A stretch of 64,000 nucleotides of DNA, taken from Lachnospiraceae bacterium. GTDB taxonomy: Bacteria; Bacillota; Clostridia; Lachnospirales; Lachnospiraceae. Positions within the stretch are counted from its first letter, which is position 1, and each line of letters begins with the position of its first letter. The DNA lies in contig JAFLTE010000003.1 of NCBI GenBank assembly GCA_022510565.1, positions 62,001-126,000 on the forward strand, in the 5' to 3' direction. The notes beneath the pieces are model-generated. The model was not told where the DNA came from, did no database searches, and saw only the letters and a list, made by a program, of their open reading frames with translations. Position numbers and translations under genes: made by a program. Below, in pieces: positions 8,065 to 17,405 of this stretch.

Positions 8065-9510
8065 ATGCAGGCAAAAAAATACGATGTAAAGAAATTAATT
8101 AAAGAAGCATATGGGCCGGATATCTGGCAGGAACATGTAGTCGATGATCTGATGAAATTCTGGGATAAGGAAGAGATTACGGATATGACGGATGGTCTTT
8201 TCCCCACATATATCACCAACGATGGCAAACGACTGCCCAAGGAAAAAGATAAATGGCCTGAAGAGTTTAAAGCTGCGATTGCAGATAAGGATACAAAGGG
8301 ATTGGTTGATCCGGATAACAATTACATACGTGCACACTCCCGTCTTACCTATGCTTTTGGTATTGCTTTCCACATGACGGGCGAACCTCATTATCTTGAG
8401 ATTTGCCGAAAGGGTGCCCTGGCTCTTTTGGATGCGTTTGACGGTAATTACGGAATGCATGTTACGAGAGAAGTTGAGAGTGGAAAGTGGGATGCGGATT
8501 ATAGATTGCGTACCAGTCAGGATCTCGCCTATGGTATGACCGGACTGGGAATGTATTATTTTCTGACACATGACAAGACCGTCTTATTTAAAATGCTTCA
8601 GTATAAGGACTTTATATTCCGAGTGTACATGGACGAGGGTAGAGGATATCTGACTTGGAAACCCAGGCATATGAAGGATCCTGAAGTACAGATCGTGGCG
8701 CAGCTTGATCAGCTCTATGCTTATATGCTGATGGTAACACCATCCCTGCCTGAGCCGTATCAGACGGAATGGAAGAAGGATATGAAGCGGATTGTGGATA
8801 TTCTTATCACGCAGTTCTACAGTGAAGAGTATGGTTTCTTCTGGGGAGTTGACAGCGAAGCCCACTCTCAGCAGCTTGGTACGGATCACACGGATTTTGG
8901 TCATTCGATTAAGACGTTTTGGGTAATCTTAAAGGTTGGCGAACTTCTCGGGGAGCCATATTATATTAATTTTGCCAGACCTAAAATTCATAGGATTCTC
9001 GAGGAAGCCTATATTGAGGAAACAGGTTCATGGGCGAGACGATTTGACGAGAAAGGAGAACTTGATATTGATAAAGAGTGGTGGATTCTGGCGGAACTTG
9101 ATCAGGCATGTGAGATTCTTGCCCTCAACGATCCGTCTTACTACCGTTATTTGAACAATACCCACAAGTACTGGTTTGAAAAGATGGTAGACAAAGAGCA
9201 TGGCGAAATCTGGCACTTTGTGGATGGTAAGACAGATGAGCCTATCCTACGTTACCCGAAAGCGCATAATTGGAAGACATCACTGCACAGCTTTGAGCAT
9301 GCACTCTTTGGCTATATGACATCGAGCCGGATAAAAAAGAAGCCGTTTAAACTTTACTATGCAATACCAGAGTGGGAGAGAGCATCCCATTGGACTCTGG
9401 CACCATACATGTTCTGCGGAAATGTGACTGCCACCGGAAGAGGAGAGAAACTTAGCTTTATGCCGGACGGAAATCAGGTTAATGAAATAACATTTGACTC
9501 ACTACACTAG
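8065..9510 (+). CDS. N-acylglucosamine 2-epimerase / cellobiose 2-epimerase family protein
   Basis: This 481-residue soluble protein looks like the (alpha/alpha)6-barrel AGE superfamily. It has DYRLRTSQDLAYGMTGLGMYY in the first half, EWWILAELDQ near residue 340, and the late NWKTSLHSFEHALFGY segment; these carry the histidines and glutamates used for epimerisation. The family epimerises or isomerises sugars at C2 (N-acetylmannosamine/glucosamine, cellobiose/mannobiose, mannose/fructose). At 481 residues it is longer than the roughly 390-420 of typical members. The RBS is AAGGAGG. It stands alone between two terminator regions, so no partner identifies the substrate. Confidence 0.78.
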   Translation: MQAKKYDVKKLIKEAYGPDIWQEHVVDDLMKFWDKEEITDMTDGLFPTYITNDGKRLPKEKDKWPEEFKAAIADKDTKGLVDPDNNYIRAHSRLTYAFGIAFHMTGEPHYLEICRKGALALLDAFDGNYGMHVTREVESGKWDADYRLRTSQDLAYGMTGLGMYYFLTHDKTVLFKMLQYKDFIFRVYMDEGRGYLTWKPRHMKDPEVQIVAQLDQLYAYMLMVTPSLPEPYQTEWKKDMKRIVDILITQFYSEEYGFFWGVDSEAHSQQLGTDHTDFGHSIKTFWVILKVGELLGEPYYINFARPKIHRILEEAYIEETGSWARRFDEKGELDIDKEWWILAELDQACEILALNDPSYYRYLNNTHKYWFEKMVDKEHGEIWHFVDGKTDEPILRYPKAHNWKTSLHSFEHALFGYMTSSRIKKKPFKLYYAIPEWERASHWTLAPYMFCGNVTATGRGEKLSFMPDGNQVNEITFDSLH

Positions 9511-9540
9511 AAATAAATAATCGTATGGATATGATTTGAA

Positions 9541-9582
9541 CGCAAAACTTCCTATGTGAGAATGTAGGAAGTTTTGCGTTTT
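9541..9582 (+). terminator. Intrinsic terminator after the epimerase gene
   Basis: CGCAAAACTTCCTA pairs perfectly with TAGGAAGTTTTGCG around a 10-base loop and is followed by TTTT. The A-rich left arm could also serve the opposite strand. Confidence 0.85.
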
Positions 9583-9665
9583 CCGATAACGAAATGAGAT
9601 GACACCGCAAGGAGATGTATAGTATAATCAGAATACAATACGTTTATTATTAGGAGGTAACTTTC

Positions 9666-10412
9666 ATGCAGGAAATTAAAATACCCCACCACGGAAGAAA
9701 AATAGACGGGAGCATGTATCGGCCGGAAGGAGACGGTCGTTTTCCGATTGTGATTTTCAGTCATGGATTTAACGGACATCAGTCCGATTTCGGGCATATA
9801 ACGACACTTCTTGCTGACAATGGAATAGGCTCGATATGCTATAATTTCTGCGGTGGAGGACTTAGAGATACAAGCGGATTTTCTACGACGAAAATGTCAC
9901 TTCTTACCGAGAGAGATGATTTGTTCGCGGTGCTCGACGAGGTCAGATATTGGGATTGGGTGGATGCAGACCATATTTATCTGTTCGGCGCAAGCCAGGG
10001 CGGCATGGTGTCAGCGTTAGTGGCGGAGAAGCGTGAGGAGCAGATTAAGGCGATGATGCTTTTATATCCGGCGTTTTGTATTGCGGATGACTGGCAGAAG
10101 AGATTCCCGACCAAAGAGGATGTGCCGGAACAGATTGTGCTCTGGGATGTACCGTTGGGCAGAACCTATTTTGATGCGGTGCGCAATTTCAGAATTGATG
10201 AGCAAACAGGTAAATTTACAAGGCCGGTGTTGATTATGCACGGAACGGAGGATGGCGTTGTGCCGATTGCTTACAGTGAGCAGGCGGCCGGGCGGTATTC
10301 TGACGCAAGACTGGAAGTTTTCCCCGGAGAAGGACATGGATTTACGCCGGACGGAGATAAGCGTGTGGCGGAAATGGTATTGGACTTTGTGAGGAAACAG
10401 GAGGAAGGCTGA
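9666..10412 (+). CDS. Alpha/beta hydrolase (esterase or acylaminoacyl-peptidase-like)
   Basis: This 248-residue protein shows the full hydrolase set: oxyanion segment FSHGFNG, nucleophile elbow GASQGG near residue 116, the acid in HGTEDGVVP and the catalytic histidine in GEGHGFTPDG. It belongs with the dienelactone hydrolase/prolyl-oligopeptidase-like esterases. There is no signal peptide, so it should be cytosolic. The RBS AGGAGG lies 9 bases upstream. It is two bases from the next gene, suggesting co-transcription. Confidence 0.83.
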   Translation: MQEIKIPHHGRKIDGSMYRPEGDGRFPIVIFSHGFNGHQSDFGHITTLLADNGIGSICYNFCGGGLRDTSGFSTTKMSLLTERDDLFAVLDEVRYWDWVDADHIYLFGASQGGMVSALVAEKREEQIKAMMLLYPAFCIADDWQKRFPTKEDVPEQIVLWDVPLGRTYFDAVRNFRIDEQTGKFTRPVLIMHGTEDGVVPIAYSEQAAGRYSDARLEVFPGEGHGFTPDGDKRVAEMVLDFVRKQEEG

Positions 10413-10413
10413 T

Positions 10414-10884
10414 ATGCATTTTGGATTCTCCTATATGGGCTTGATATTCCTGATTATGCTAATGGTACCTAATTTACTGTGGACGAAAAATAAACCCAAG
10501 GATTACGATAAATATGCAGTCAATGAGAATAAAGTCCTTCTGATGTTGGAGCGTATCGGAGAAGCATCGGTGAGCTGTCTTGTCCTTATTTTTGCAGATT
10601 TCAACATACAAGGGATTTCAATATGGGGAATTTGGCTTGCAGCAGCCTGCATTTTAATGCTGTTATATGAAATATATTGGATTCGATATTTTAGAAGTTC
10701 CAAGATGATGCGGGATTTTTACAGCAGCCTGTTAGGTGTTCCGGTAGCGGGAGCCACACTGCCGGTTGCGGCTTTTTTTCTGCTGGGTATTTACGGCAGG
10801 AATCCGTTGCTGATTGTGGCGGTTATTGTACTGGGAATCGGGCATATCGGGATTCATTTGGGACATAGAAAAGAAATTGTGTGA
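10414..10884 (+). CDS. Small integral membrane protein
   Basis: This 156-residue protein has about five hydrophobic segments: residues 5-20, 45-62, 66-85, 105-125 and 128-148. It starts MHFGFSYMGLIFLIMLMVPNLLWTKNKP, a style shared by small Clostridial membrane proteins of unknown function. It sits two bases after the hydrolase gene with its RBS (AGGAGGAAG) inside that gene, so the two are almost certainly translated from one message. Confidence 0.75.
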   Translation: MHFGFSYMGLIFLIMLMVPNLLWTKNKPKDYDKYAVNENKVLLMLERIGEASVSCLVLIFADFNIQGISIWGIWLAAACILMLLYEIYWIRYFRSSKMMRDFYSSLLGVPVAGATLPVAAFFLLGIYGRNPLLIVAVIVLGIGHIGIHLGHRKEIV

Positions 10885-10953
10885 TGGCAACTATACAAAC
10901 TATACCATAATAGGAGAGTTTTGGGCTGGCTTAAACATTAAAATAAAATTGTT

Positions 10954-10990
10954 AAAAAAACTGTCGTCTTTTTTTGACGACAGTTCTTTT
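10954..10990. terminator. Bidirectional terminator between convergent genes
   Basis: AAAAAAACTGTCGTC pairs with GACGACAGTTCTTTTT. A-tract and T-tract lie on opposite sides, so it can stop transcription from both the membrane-protein gene and the convergent XRE gene. Confidence 0.82.
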
Positions 10991-10993
10991 TGT

Positions 10994-11332
10994 TTATTTA
11001 ATATAAGGCAAAATCTCGTTAATAAATTTTTCAAGCATAATAAGTTGAGAGTAGGAAAGGGATTCTATCTGAGGAACCAATTTCTGAAGCAATTCGGAAG
11101 TATCTTGTTTTTCTTTAAAATCTACTTCAATAATATTTTCTATTCCGGTGTGATAAATGGAACATAGACGTATTATTTTTTCAATTGTAAAATTACGTTC
11201 TCCGCGTTCTAATTGAGCATAATATTGTGTATCCAAATCCAGTTTTTCTGCAAGCTCTTCTTGCGTCATATTGTTTAAAAGTCGGTATTTTCTTATATTT
11301 TGATGAATAGAATCAGGTGTTTTTCTCTTCAT
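10994..11332 (-). CDS. XRE family transcriptional regulator
   Basis: This 112-residue protein has an N-terminal helix-turn-helix (IRKYRLLNNMTQEELAEKL, then QYYAQLERGERN) and an alpha-helical C-terminus likely used for dimerisation. The start has AGGAGGC 8 bases upstream on the minus strand. An inverted repeat TTTAGG-TTAT-CCTAAA lies 20 bases upstream of its start and is a good candidate autoregulatory operator. It is divergent from the GT39-like gene, which it could also control. Confidence 0.85.
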   Translation of the reverse strand: MKRKTPDSIHQNIRKYRLLNNMTQEELAEKLDLDTQYYAQLERGERNFTIEKIIRLCSIYHTGIENIIEVDFKEKQDTSELLQKLVPQIESLSYSQLIMLEKFINEILPYIK

Positions 11333-11351
11333 GGGAATGCCTCCTATAAAT

Positions 11352-11367
11352 TTAGGTTATCCTAAAG
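11352..11367. promoter_or_regulatory. Candidate operator of the XRE regulator
   Basis: TTTAGG and CCTAAA form an inverted repeat with a 4-base centre, between the start of the XRE gene and its likely promoter. Symmetry and position suit binding by a dimeric XRE repressor; no binding data are available. Confidence 0.5.
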
Positions 11368-11503
11368 AATTCCCTCGTTTAAGACATAGTATGCTATATA
11401 TACTATTGCAAAATGCTATATAATTATTTAATATATTAAATGACTGAAATGAGGATATAAGAGACGGAGTATTAAGGGGCATATTAGTTGAGGAGATAAA
11501 GCA

Positions 11504-12994
11504 ATGAGTATACTAAAGAAAAATGTTTGCACAACGGAAGTTTTAAAAATATTATGTTTATGTGTGTTTTTAGGAATAGTATCGTTTCTATTTTTGACCA
11601 AAAGCCCGTTACACATCTGGATAGGTTCGGATACGGGAACTGATTCCAGTGTCTTTTTGACTGTCGCAATGATGATGGATAAGGGCTACATGCCCTATAG
11701 AGATTCGTTTGACCATAAGGGACCGTTGCTTTTTCTGATTGATTATGTGGGAAGAAAAATAGCTGTTTACCGGGGAGTTTGGTTGATTGAATTTATATCA
11801 ATGTTTATTACTTTGTTGTTCATATATAAGATTGCTCGTCTGAAATGCAGCAGAATATTATCATGTATAGTTATCATGATATCGCTGTCCCTTCTTTTTG
11901 CCTTTTTTAAGGGCGGAAATCTGTCGGAAGAATATGCATTGCCGTTTATTGCAGGGTCTTTGTTTGTCTTTTTGGACTACTTTATTAATGAAAAAATTTC
12001 TGCAATTAGGCTGATTTCTTGCGGCTTGTGCTTTGGCGGGGTGTGCCTGTTACGCCCCAATATGATATCTCTTTGGGTCGTTTTTTGTATAGCAGTTTTA
12101 ATAAAATGTATCAGAAATAAAGAATTTCGGGAACTGAGAATGTTTATTATACTGTTTTTAGTTGGTTTTTTTATTATAGTCTTTCCTATTATCGTATGGC
12201 TTGCATTGAATCATTGTCTGAAAGATTGTTGGTATGCTTCCATAACATTTAATTTTATGTATTCTTCTGCTGCCAGCAATTTTGAAAGATGGAGCACTTT
12301 TTTGGTATATTTTAAAGAACCGACAGTGATAATAACTACACTAATATCGGGTTATATGTTTTTTGTATCCCAAAACCGTTTTTTATACGGCACATATTGC
12401 TGCTATTTAGTCTGTACATTTATTTTTATCTGTGTTGCAGGCAGAGGATATAACCATTACGGTATGATTCTGGTTCCGGCTGTTGCTTTTCCGGTTGCTT
12501 TCATGTTCGAAAGGTGCAGGGAGTATTTCCCCGTTAACAAGGGAAGGGTGGAGGCGTTTTTTCTTACTGCGTTCTTTATGTGTATCTCAATTATACCCGC
12601 TTGGTATCCGGTACTTGTTGAATTGCCGACAATATATGAAAAGAGAAATGAGGAGAACAATAGTGGTCTGGTAAATGAAGTCTGCCGTATTGTTAGTAGT
12701 AATACACGAGTTGACGATAAAATATCCGTATATGGGATGTGGGATATCATATATATATTAAGCGACAGAGCACACGCAACTAAATACGGACATCAAAGTT
12801 CACTTCGTTCTACCAAACCGGAAATTATGCAAGAATACTTTGAAGAGCTAAAAGAAGAGAAACCGCCAATTATTGTTATTCAAAAAGGGCAATATGACGA
12901 TGAAATAGAAACGTTTCTTGATGAAAATGATTATTCTTTGATATGGTCGGAGGCAGACAATGATACAACAATGACATTAATATACAAACGCTAA
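11504..12994 (+). CDS. Multi-membrane-spanning glycosyltransferase, GT39/GT-C like
   Basis: This 496-residue protein has about ten hydrophobic segments. Its first extracytoplasmic loop contains GTDSSVF and YRDSFDHKGPLLFLIDYVG, the acidic/DHKGP signature of bacterial GT39-like (ArnT/PMT fold) transferases. These use polyprenyl-phosphate sugar donors to modify surface polymers. The last 110 residues are a soluble domain outside the membrane. The RBS is GAGGAG. It has lower GC than the housekeeping genes and stands as a single unit ending in a strong terminator. Confidence 0.78.
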   Translation: MSILKKNVCTTEVLKILCLCVFLGIVSFLFLTKSPLHIWIGSDTGTDSSVFLTVAMMMDKGYMPYRDSFDHKGPLLFLIDYVGRKIAVYRGVWLIEFISMFITLLFIYKIARLKCSRILSCIVIMISLSLLFAFFKGGNLSEEYALPFIAGSLFVFLDYFINEKISAIRLISCGLCFGGVCLLRPNMISLWVVFCIAVLIKCIRNKEFRELRMFIILFLVGFFIIVFPIIVWLALNHCLKDCWYASITFNFMYSSAASNFERWSTFLVYFKEPTVIITTLISGYMFFVSQNRFLYGTYCCYLVCTFIFICVAGRGYNHYGMILVPAVAFPVAFMFERCREYFPVNKGRVEAFFLTAFFMCISIIPAWYPVLVELPTIYEKRNEENNSGLVNEVCRIVSSNTRVDDKISVYGMWDIIYILSDRAHATKYGHQSSLRSTKPEIMQEYFEELKEEKPPIIVIQKGQYDDEIETFLDENDYSLIWSEADNDTTMTLIYKR

Positions 12995-13003
12995 ACTTAT
13001 GCG

Positions 13004-13031
13004 GAGTTGGCTGTTATGCCAACTCTTTTTT
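13004..13031 (+). terminator. Intrinsic terminator after the GT39-like gene
   Basis: GAGTTGGC pairs with GCCAACTC around TGTTAT and is followed by TTTTTTGTTT. Confidence 0.88.
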
Positions 13032-13070
13032 GTTTCCCACAAACAATTTATAATAGAATTATAAATTTCC

Positions 13071-13099
13071 TGCAACTAAATCCCCATATAATTTGTCTA
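13071..13099 (+). promoter_or_regulatory. Candidate ECF-sigma promoter
   Basis: TGCAAC and TGTCTA are separated by 17 bases, close to the TGAAAC-N16/17-CGTCTA pattern of B. subtilis SigM/SigV/SigX-type promoters. It lies 43 bases before the ECF sigma gene, suggesting autoregulation. Confidence 0.55.
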
Positions 13100-13142
13100 A
13101 TAGATGTAAGGAGCAAAAGAAAATCCGAAACAGGAGAAAAAT

Positions 13143-13658
13143 ATGGAACAATTGGTTATGAAAGCTAAAAGCGGGGACGCAGAAGCGTTTATTAAACTGA
13201 TGGAGCAGAGTAAAGAGAACATGAAGCGGGTTGCCTTCGCCTATTTAAAGCGGGAGGAAGATGTGGCAGATGCCATTCAGGACACAATTTTGGATGCCTT
13301 TGAGCACATTCATAAACTGCGCAAACCAAAGTATTTTAAAACATGGCTGACGCGCATCTTACTCAACAACTGTACTGAGATTTACCGTCAAAGTAGGAAA
13401 CAGCCTATATACGACATAAATGCGGAAGAATATGAAAGCTATTCGCAGTGTGAAGGACTTTCGGGCGTGGAGGAGCAGAGCGACTTGGAATTTCAGGATT
13501 TACTGGCCCATCTGCCGGAGGAAAGCCGTGTGATATTTCAACTGTATTTCGGGGAGCAATACAGTATTTCCCAGATTGCGCATCTGCTGAAACTCAATGA
13601 GAATACGGTTAAAAGCCGACTGCATCGAGGCAAGGAACAGCTTCGCAAGATTGTGTGA
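13143..13658 (+). CDS. ECF-type RNA polymerase sigma factor
   Basis: This 171-residue protein has sigma region 2 (AFAYLKREEDVADAIQDTILDAFEHI) and region 4 (QYSISQIAHLLKLNENTVKSRLHRGKEQLRK). It recognises alternative promoters under a stress or signal that is not visible here. The adjacent downstream gene encodes a membrane DUF4179 protein, the usual anti-sigma-like partner of this Clostridial ECF group. An ECF-type promoter precedes it. Confidence 0.9.
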   Translation: MEQLVMKAKSGDAEAFIKLMEQSKENMKRVAFAYLKREEDVADAIQDTILDAFEHIHKLRKPKYFKTWLTRILLNNCTEIYRQSRKQPIYDINAEEYESYSQCEGLSGVEEQSDLEFQDLLAHLPEESRVIFQLYFGEQYSISQIAHLLKLNENTVKSRLHRGKEQLRKIV

Positions 13659-13744
13659 AGATGAGAGACATAATCGCATGCAGTTTATATAGAAGGCAAT
13701 GAATAGAATGTCAAACAGTCGTGTTGAAGAAAGGAATCAATAGA

Positions 13745-15082
13745 ATGAAAAAGGTATATACAGATGCAGACTTACGGCGAATCCTTGGAGCAAACAGAGC
13801 GGATAGTTCAATCATAGAGCACAAGATACAGGAGGCTTATGCGGAAATCCGAAAGAGCAGTAATGCGAATAGCGGTCAAAGAACAGGACGCATTTGGAAA
13901 AAGGCTATAGGTGGTTTCGGGGCAGTGGCAGCAGCCTTTGTACTGGCAATGATTTTCTGTGCGGCTAATCCTTCGCTCGCATCGGAGATTCCCGTGCTTG
14001 GCAGTATTTTTAATAAGATGCAGGGAATCTTCCCTTTCGGCGGCATTCCGGGGGACGAGATTACCTATCTGCAGGATGACGTGCAGGAAGATACAGATGC
14101 GGGAGTAAATGTGAGAGGTGACTCATCCGGTGGAACAGTGTCGCAGGGACTGGCTGAAAGTACGGGAATCTTCGGAACATCCGACGATACTTCCCTGTCT
14201 CGCTATCAGACCACGGACCAAGGACTCACGGTGACGCTGACGGAATATTATGCGTCCAACCAGAGCATTTTCATAGGAGTAAGAGTGGAAAGCGAAAAAG
14301 CATTCCCGGAAATGGCTACATTCGGACCTGAACATTATCAATTGCTGCAGTTAAGCACCACAGAAACTTACAGTTTTCGCGATGAGGGAGCTGAGGTAAG
14401 AGGATTCAGGGATTTGGAGGGAAGACTGGTGGATGAGCACACCTTTGAAGGTGTCATGCGGATTGATTATGACAGTATCAAGATGGATTACAGAAAGTAT
14501 GATGCAGCGGTTGCAGAGGCGGACAGGAAAGGCGAACCGTACCCGGAGATAAATGATGATACTCGTGATTATTGGATAGAAGAGTATAAAGTGCCGGACA
14601 GCTTTCAGATGCAGTTACAGATAGAAAGAATCCGCGGATATTTATTGTCGGAAGAACAAGTAGAGACAGATTACCGTGTGCAAGGTACATGGACGATTCC
14701 CGGTACATTGGATATACAATGCAGTTCAGCCAACAGCGCCGTTATACGGATTGATGAAACAAATGCGGAAGGAATCGGTCTGGAGTATATTGAAATCTCT
14801 GCGGTTGAGATGACACTGCACCCGATTCAAAATGGGGATAGAGCGATTGTCGCTGTGGCTTTGGATAAGGATGGCAGACAAATCCGACACGGTGGTACAA
14901 ACGGGAATGAACTTGCAATATACGGACATGACATATCGGTTATAACCGTATATGTATGCGATTATTACGAGTATATGGATGAATTAAAAGGTATCGGGTT
15001 ACAGCAGGGAGATGAAGCGTTCCAAGAAGCGTTGGAGGAAAGAGCATTGTATAAGAAAACGATTGACACCACTCTGTATTAA
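13745..15082 (+). CDS. DUF4179 domain-containing membrane protein (probable ECF anti-sigma factor)
   Basis: This protein of about 445 residues has a cytosolic N-terminus (MKKVYTDADLRRILG), one membrane segment near residues 55-75 (AVAAAFVLAMIFCAANP), then PSLASEIPVLGSIFNKMQ, the DUF4179 hallmark, and a large extracytoplasmic region. I chose ATG 13745 (AAAGGA upstream) over the GTG at 13721. By context it should bind and inhibit the sigma factor encoded just upstream; the extracellular part may sense envelope stress. The C-terminal region resembles DUF5643-type folds, but I hold that loosely. Confidence 0.78.
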   Translation: MKKVYTDADLRRILGANRADSSIIEHKIQEAYAEIRKSSNANSGQRTGRIWKKAIGGFGAVAAAFVLAMIFCAANPSLASEIPVLGSIFNKMQGIFPFGGIPGDEITYLQDDVQEDTDAGVNVRGDSSGGTVSQGLAESTGIFGTSDDTSLSRYQTTDQGLTVTLTEYYASNQSIFIGVRVESEKAFPEMATFGPEHYQLLQLSTTETYSFRDEGAEVRGFRDLEGRLVDEHTFEGVMRIDYDSIKMDYRKYDAAVAEADRKGEPYPEINDDTRDYWIEEYKVPDSFQMQLQIERIRGYLLSEEQVETDYRVQGTWTIPGTLDIQCSSANSAVIRIDETNAEGIGLEYIEISAVEMTLHPIQNGDRAIVAVALDKDGRQIRHGGTNGNELAIYGHDISVITVYVCDYYEYMDELKGIGLQQGDEAFQEALEERALYKKTIDTTLY

Positions 15083-15087
15083 TTAGT

Positions 15088-15123
15088 CGGCGGGCTTACA
15101 CATCATGTAAGCTCGCCGTTTGT
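15088..15123 (+). terminator. Intrinsic terminator after the sigma/anti-sigma pair
   Basis: CGGCGGGCTTAC pairs with GTAAGCTCGCCG around a short loop and is followed by TTTGTT. Confidence 0.75.
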
Positions 15124-15270
15124 TCCCTCAAAAGCTCAATATGTTCTTAGGTCTTTCAAAATTAGATAGATTATGATAAAATATAACATACTGCTGTTGA
15201 TACAGCCTTTGCATCAGCCAATGTCAGGATAATATAGGCTACATGAGGGGATTTAAGGAGGATGTTGGGT

Positions 15271-16974
15271 ATGAAAACCAGAAAAATGAGTATTGCAGCG
15301 CAGCTTTTTATCATAATTTTGGGGGCTGCTCTTGTTGTTTCATTGATTGTTGGGGGTATTTCTTATTTTACAATGTCTGTTTTCTTACAGAACAAAAATA
15401 AGAATGACGTAATGGAAATTGCTGTTATGGGGGCGGCAAATGTTGATGGGGAGACTTTTGCGAGAGCGGTAGAGGGCGACGAGGATGCTCTATTGGCGGT
15501 CAAAGATTCACTGAGCTTTTTTCTGGAAGGAGAATCTGTTGCATATATATACACACTGATGCCGAAGGGGAGTGATGGTTTTCAGTTTGTTGTAGATACG
15601 GACCCTAAAGACCCGGGTGAATACGGTGATGATTACGAAGTAGACGATGCCATGTTTGAGGCGATGAAAGGTCATGTATCGGTGACGGATGATCCCATTA
15701 CCGACGATTGGGGAACGTTCTACAGTGGTTTTGCACCGGTTTCTTATAACGGAGAGGTTTTGGGAATCGTAGCGGTGGATTATGAGGCGCAGTCCATACG
15801 GACTTCCTTGAATAGTCTTGTTCGCAATATTGCAGGTTCAGTGGTTGTCGGTATCTTTTTTGCAATTCTGGTGGCACTTTTTATGGCAATCAGGATGAGA
15901 CGCAATTTTAACAAAGTGAATGATAAAATCTTGGAAGTTGCATCCGATGACGGAGATTTAACCAAGGTACTGGATATTGCTTCCGGTGATGAGTTGGAAG
16001 TGATTGGTAACAGTTTGAACAGCCTTCTGGCCAAAACAGGTAATACGGTAAGAGAAATCAAGAGTGGGGCTGACAATATCGGATCGAAGATGGGAAATAT
16101 CAACACCCATGTGTCCGGCTCGGTATCGAGGATCAGCGATATCAATGATGCGGTGCAGTCTATTGTGGCTTCATCGGAGGAGATTACGGCATCGTTAGGA
16201 ATTGCCGGAGACCAGGTAGAGTTTGTATACGGTGACATAGAGAACATTGTTAATATCGTAACAAGTAATACGGATTCCTTGCGCGAAATCAATGTCTCTT
16301 CCAAGGAGCTGAATGATACTGCGAAGGCTTCTTCCACCAAAATTGTCGAAAGCGCGGAAGAAATGTCTGAGAGTCTGCAGCAGGAGAAGACGAAGGCGGA
16401 CGCTGTACTCAAGATTAAGGAGTTGTCCGATGCAATCCTTCGCATTTCCAATCAAACGAATCTGTTGGCGCTTAACGCTTCCATCGAAGCAGCGCGTGCG
16501 GGGGAGGCAGGACGCGGCTTTGCAGTAGTGGCAACGGAAATAGGTGAACTGGCGAACAGTACCAACGACGCCGCTAACGAAATTCAGAAGATGAGCAGCG
16601 ATGTAGTAGAGGCGATTCAGGGATTAAACGGTCTGGCGGATAGAATGCTTTCACTGCTTCGTGAGGAAATCACGGCGGACTATGACAGGTTCGACAGTAT
16701 TTCCCTTAATTTCACCGAACAGTCGGAGAACATTCGTCAGTCTATGGAGCAGCTGCAGCAGAAGACAGAGCAATATGCACAATCACTGGAACAAATTAAA
16801 GGTGCGATGCAGTCCGTCAGCACTGCTTCTGACGAGAATAGCAACGAGATTGTTAAGGTGTCGGAGTTGTTGTCGTCCATGGATACCGATATGAAAAACA
16901 TCGGTATATCTACGAAGGAAACATTCTCTGCCATCTCTGATATGAATCAAGATTTGGACGGTTATAAAGTTTAA
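15271..16974 (+). CDS. Methyl-accepting chemotaxis protein with extracellular Cache-type sensor
   Basis: This 567-residue receptor has membrane segments at about 10-35 and 185-210, an extracellular Cache-like sensor between them (AYIYTLMPKGSDGFQFVVD, then SYNGEVLGIVAVDYEA), a HAMP region, and a C-terminal signalling domain with the hairpin tip [29 protein letters not shown]. The start at 15271 is spaced 9 bases from AAGGAGG; the ORF-track ATG at 15262 abuts it. It has an unusual linker just before the tip (QQEKTKADAVLKIKELSDAI). Two small genes of a STAS/RsbW switch follow directly. Confidence 0.9.
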   Translation: MKTRKMSIAAQLFIIILGAALVVSLIVGGISYFTMSVFLQNKNKNDVMEIAVMGAANVDGETFARAVEGDEDALLAVKDSLSFFLEGESVAYIYTLMPKGSDGFQFVVDTDPKDPGEYGDDYEVDDAMFEAMKGHVSVTDDPITDDWGTFYSGFAPVSYNGEVLGIVAVDYEAQSIRTSLNSLVRNIAGSVVVGIFFAILVALFMAIRMRRNFNKVNDKILEVASDDGDLTKVLDIASGDELEVIGNSLNSLLAKTGNTVREIKSGADNIGSKMGNINTHVSGSVSRISDINDAVQSIVASSEEITASLGIAGDQVEFVYGDIENIVNIVTSNTDSLREINVSSKELNDTAKASSTKIVESAEEMSESLQQEKTKADAVLKIKELSDAILRISNQTNLLALNASIEAARAGEAGRGFAVVATEIGELANSTNDAANEIQKMSSDVVEAIQGLNGLADRMLSLLREEITADYDRFDSISLNFTEQSENIRQSMEQLQQKTEQYAQSLEQIKGAMQSVSTASDENSNEIVKVSELLSSMDTDMKNIGISTKETFSAISDMNQDLDGYKV

Positions 16975-17047
16975 TAAGACCTGTTATATGGTGCGAGCTT
17001 TTAGCGCAGTGAAAGAATATAATTACTAATACATCGGAGGTTATAGT

Positions 17048-17344
17048 ATGAATATCAGTAAAACGGTAAATGAATCAACACTGAATATAGCGTTGGAAGG
17101 CAGGATGGACACGTCGACAGCTCCGCAGCTTGATGAAGAACTGAAAGACAGTATAGGGGAATGTAAGGAGCTTATAATAGACTTTGAGAAGTTGGAGTAT
17201 CTTTCTTCAGCAGGTTTGCGCGTGTTGCTGGCGGCGCAGAAGACTATGAACAAGCAGGGTAAAATGATAATCCGCAATGTAAACGAATCTATCATGGAAG
17301 TTTTTGAAGTGACGGGATTTGTCGATATTTTAACAATTGAGTGA
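17048..17344 (+). CDS. STAS-domain anti-sigma factor antagonist
   Basis: This 98-residue protein is a complete STAS domain with EGRMDTSTAPQLDEEL at the start and the phosphoserine region FEKLEYLSSAGLRVLL near residue 58. Proteins of this SpoIIAA/RsbV type bind a partner kinase and release its target when unphosphorylated. The partner is probably the RsbW-like protein 61 bases downstream. The RBS is TCGGAGG. Confidence 0.9.
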   Translation: MNISKTVNESTLNIALEGRMDTSTAPQLDEELKDSIGECKELIIDFEKLEYLSSAGLRVLLAAQKTMNKQGKMIIRNVNESIMEVFEVTGFVDILTIE

Positions 17345-17405
17345 GATGCAGAGTAGTTGATTAAATGATTGTTGTGTGTATAGAAAATATGTAGGAGAAT
17401 TCCGG

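Noticed and set aside
15780-16451. Minus-strand ORF of 223 codons
   Set aside because: Lies wholly within the chemoreceptor gene and has Ser/Ile-rich, low-information protein; a shadow of the coding strand.
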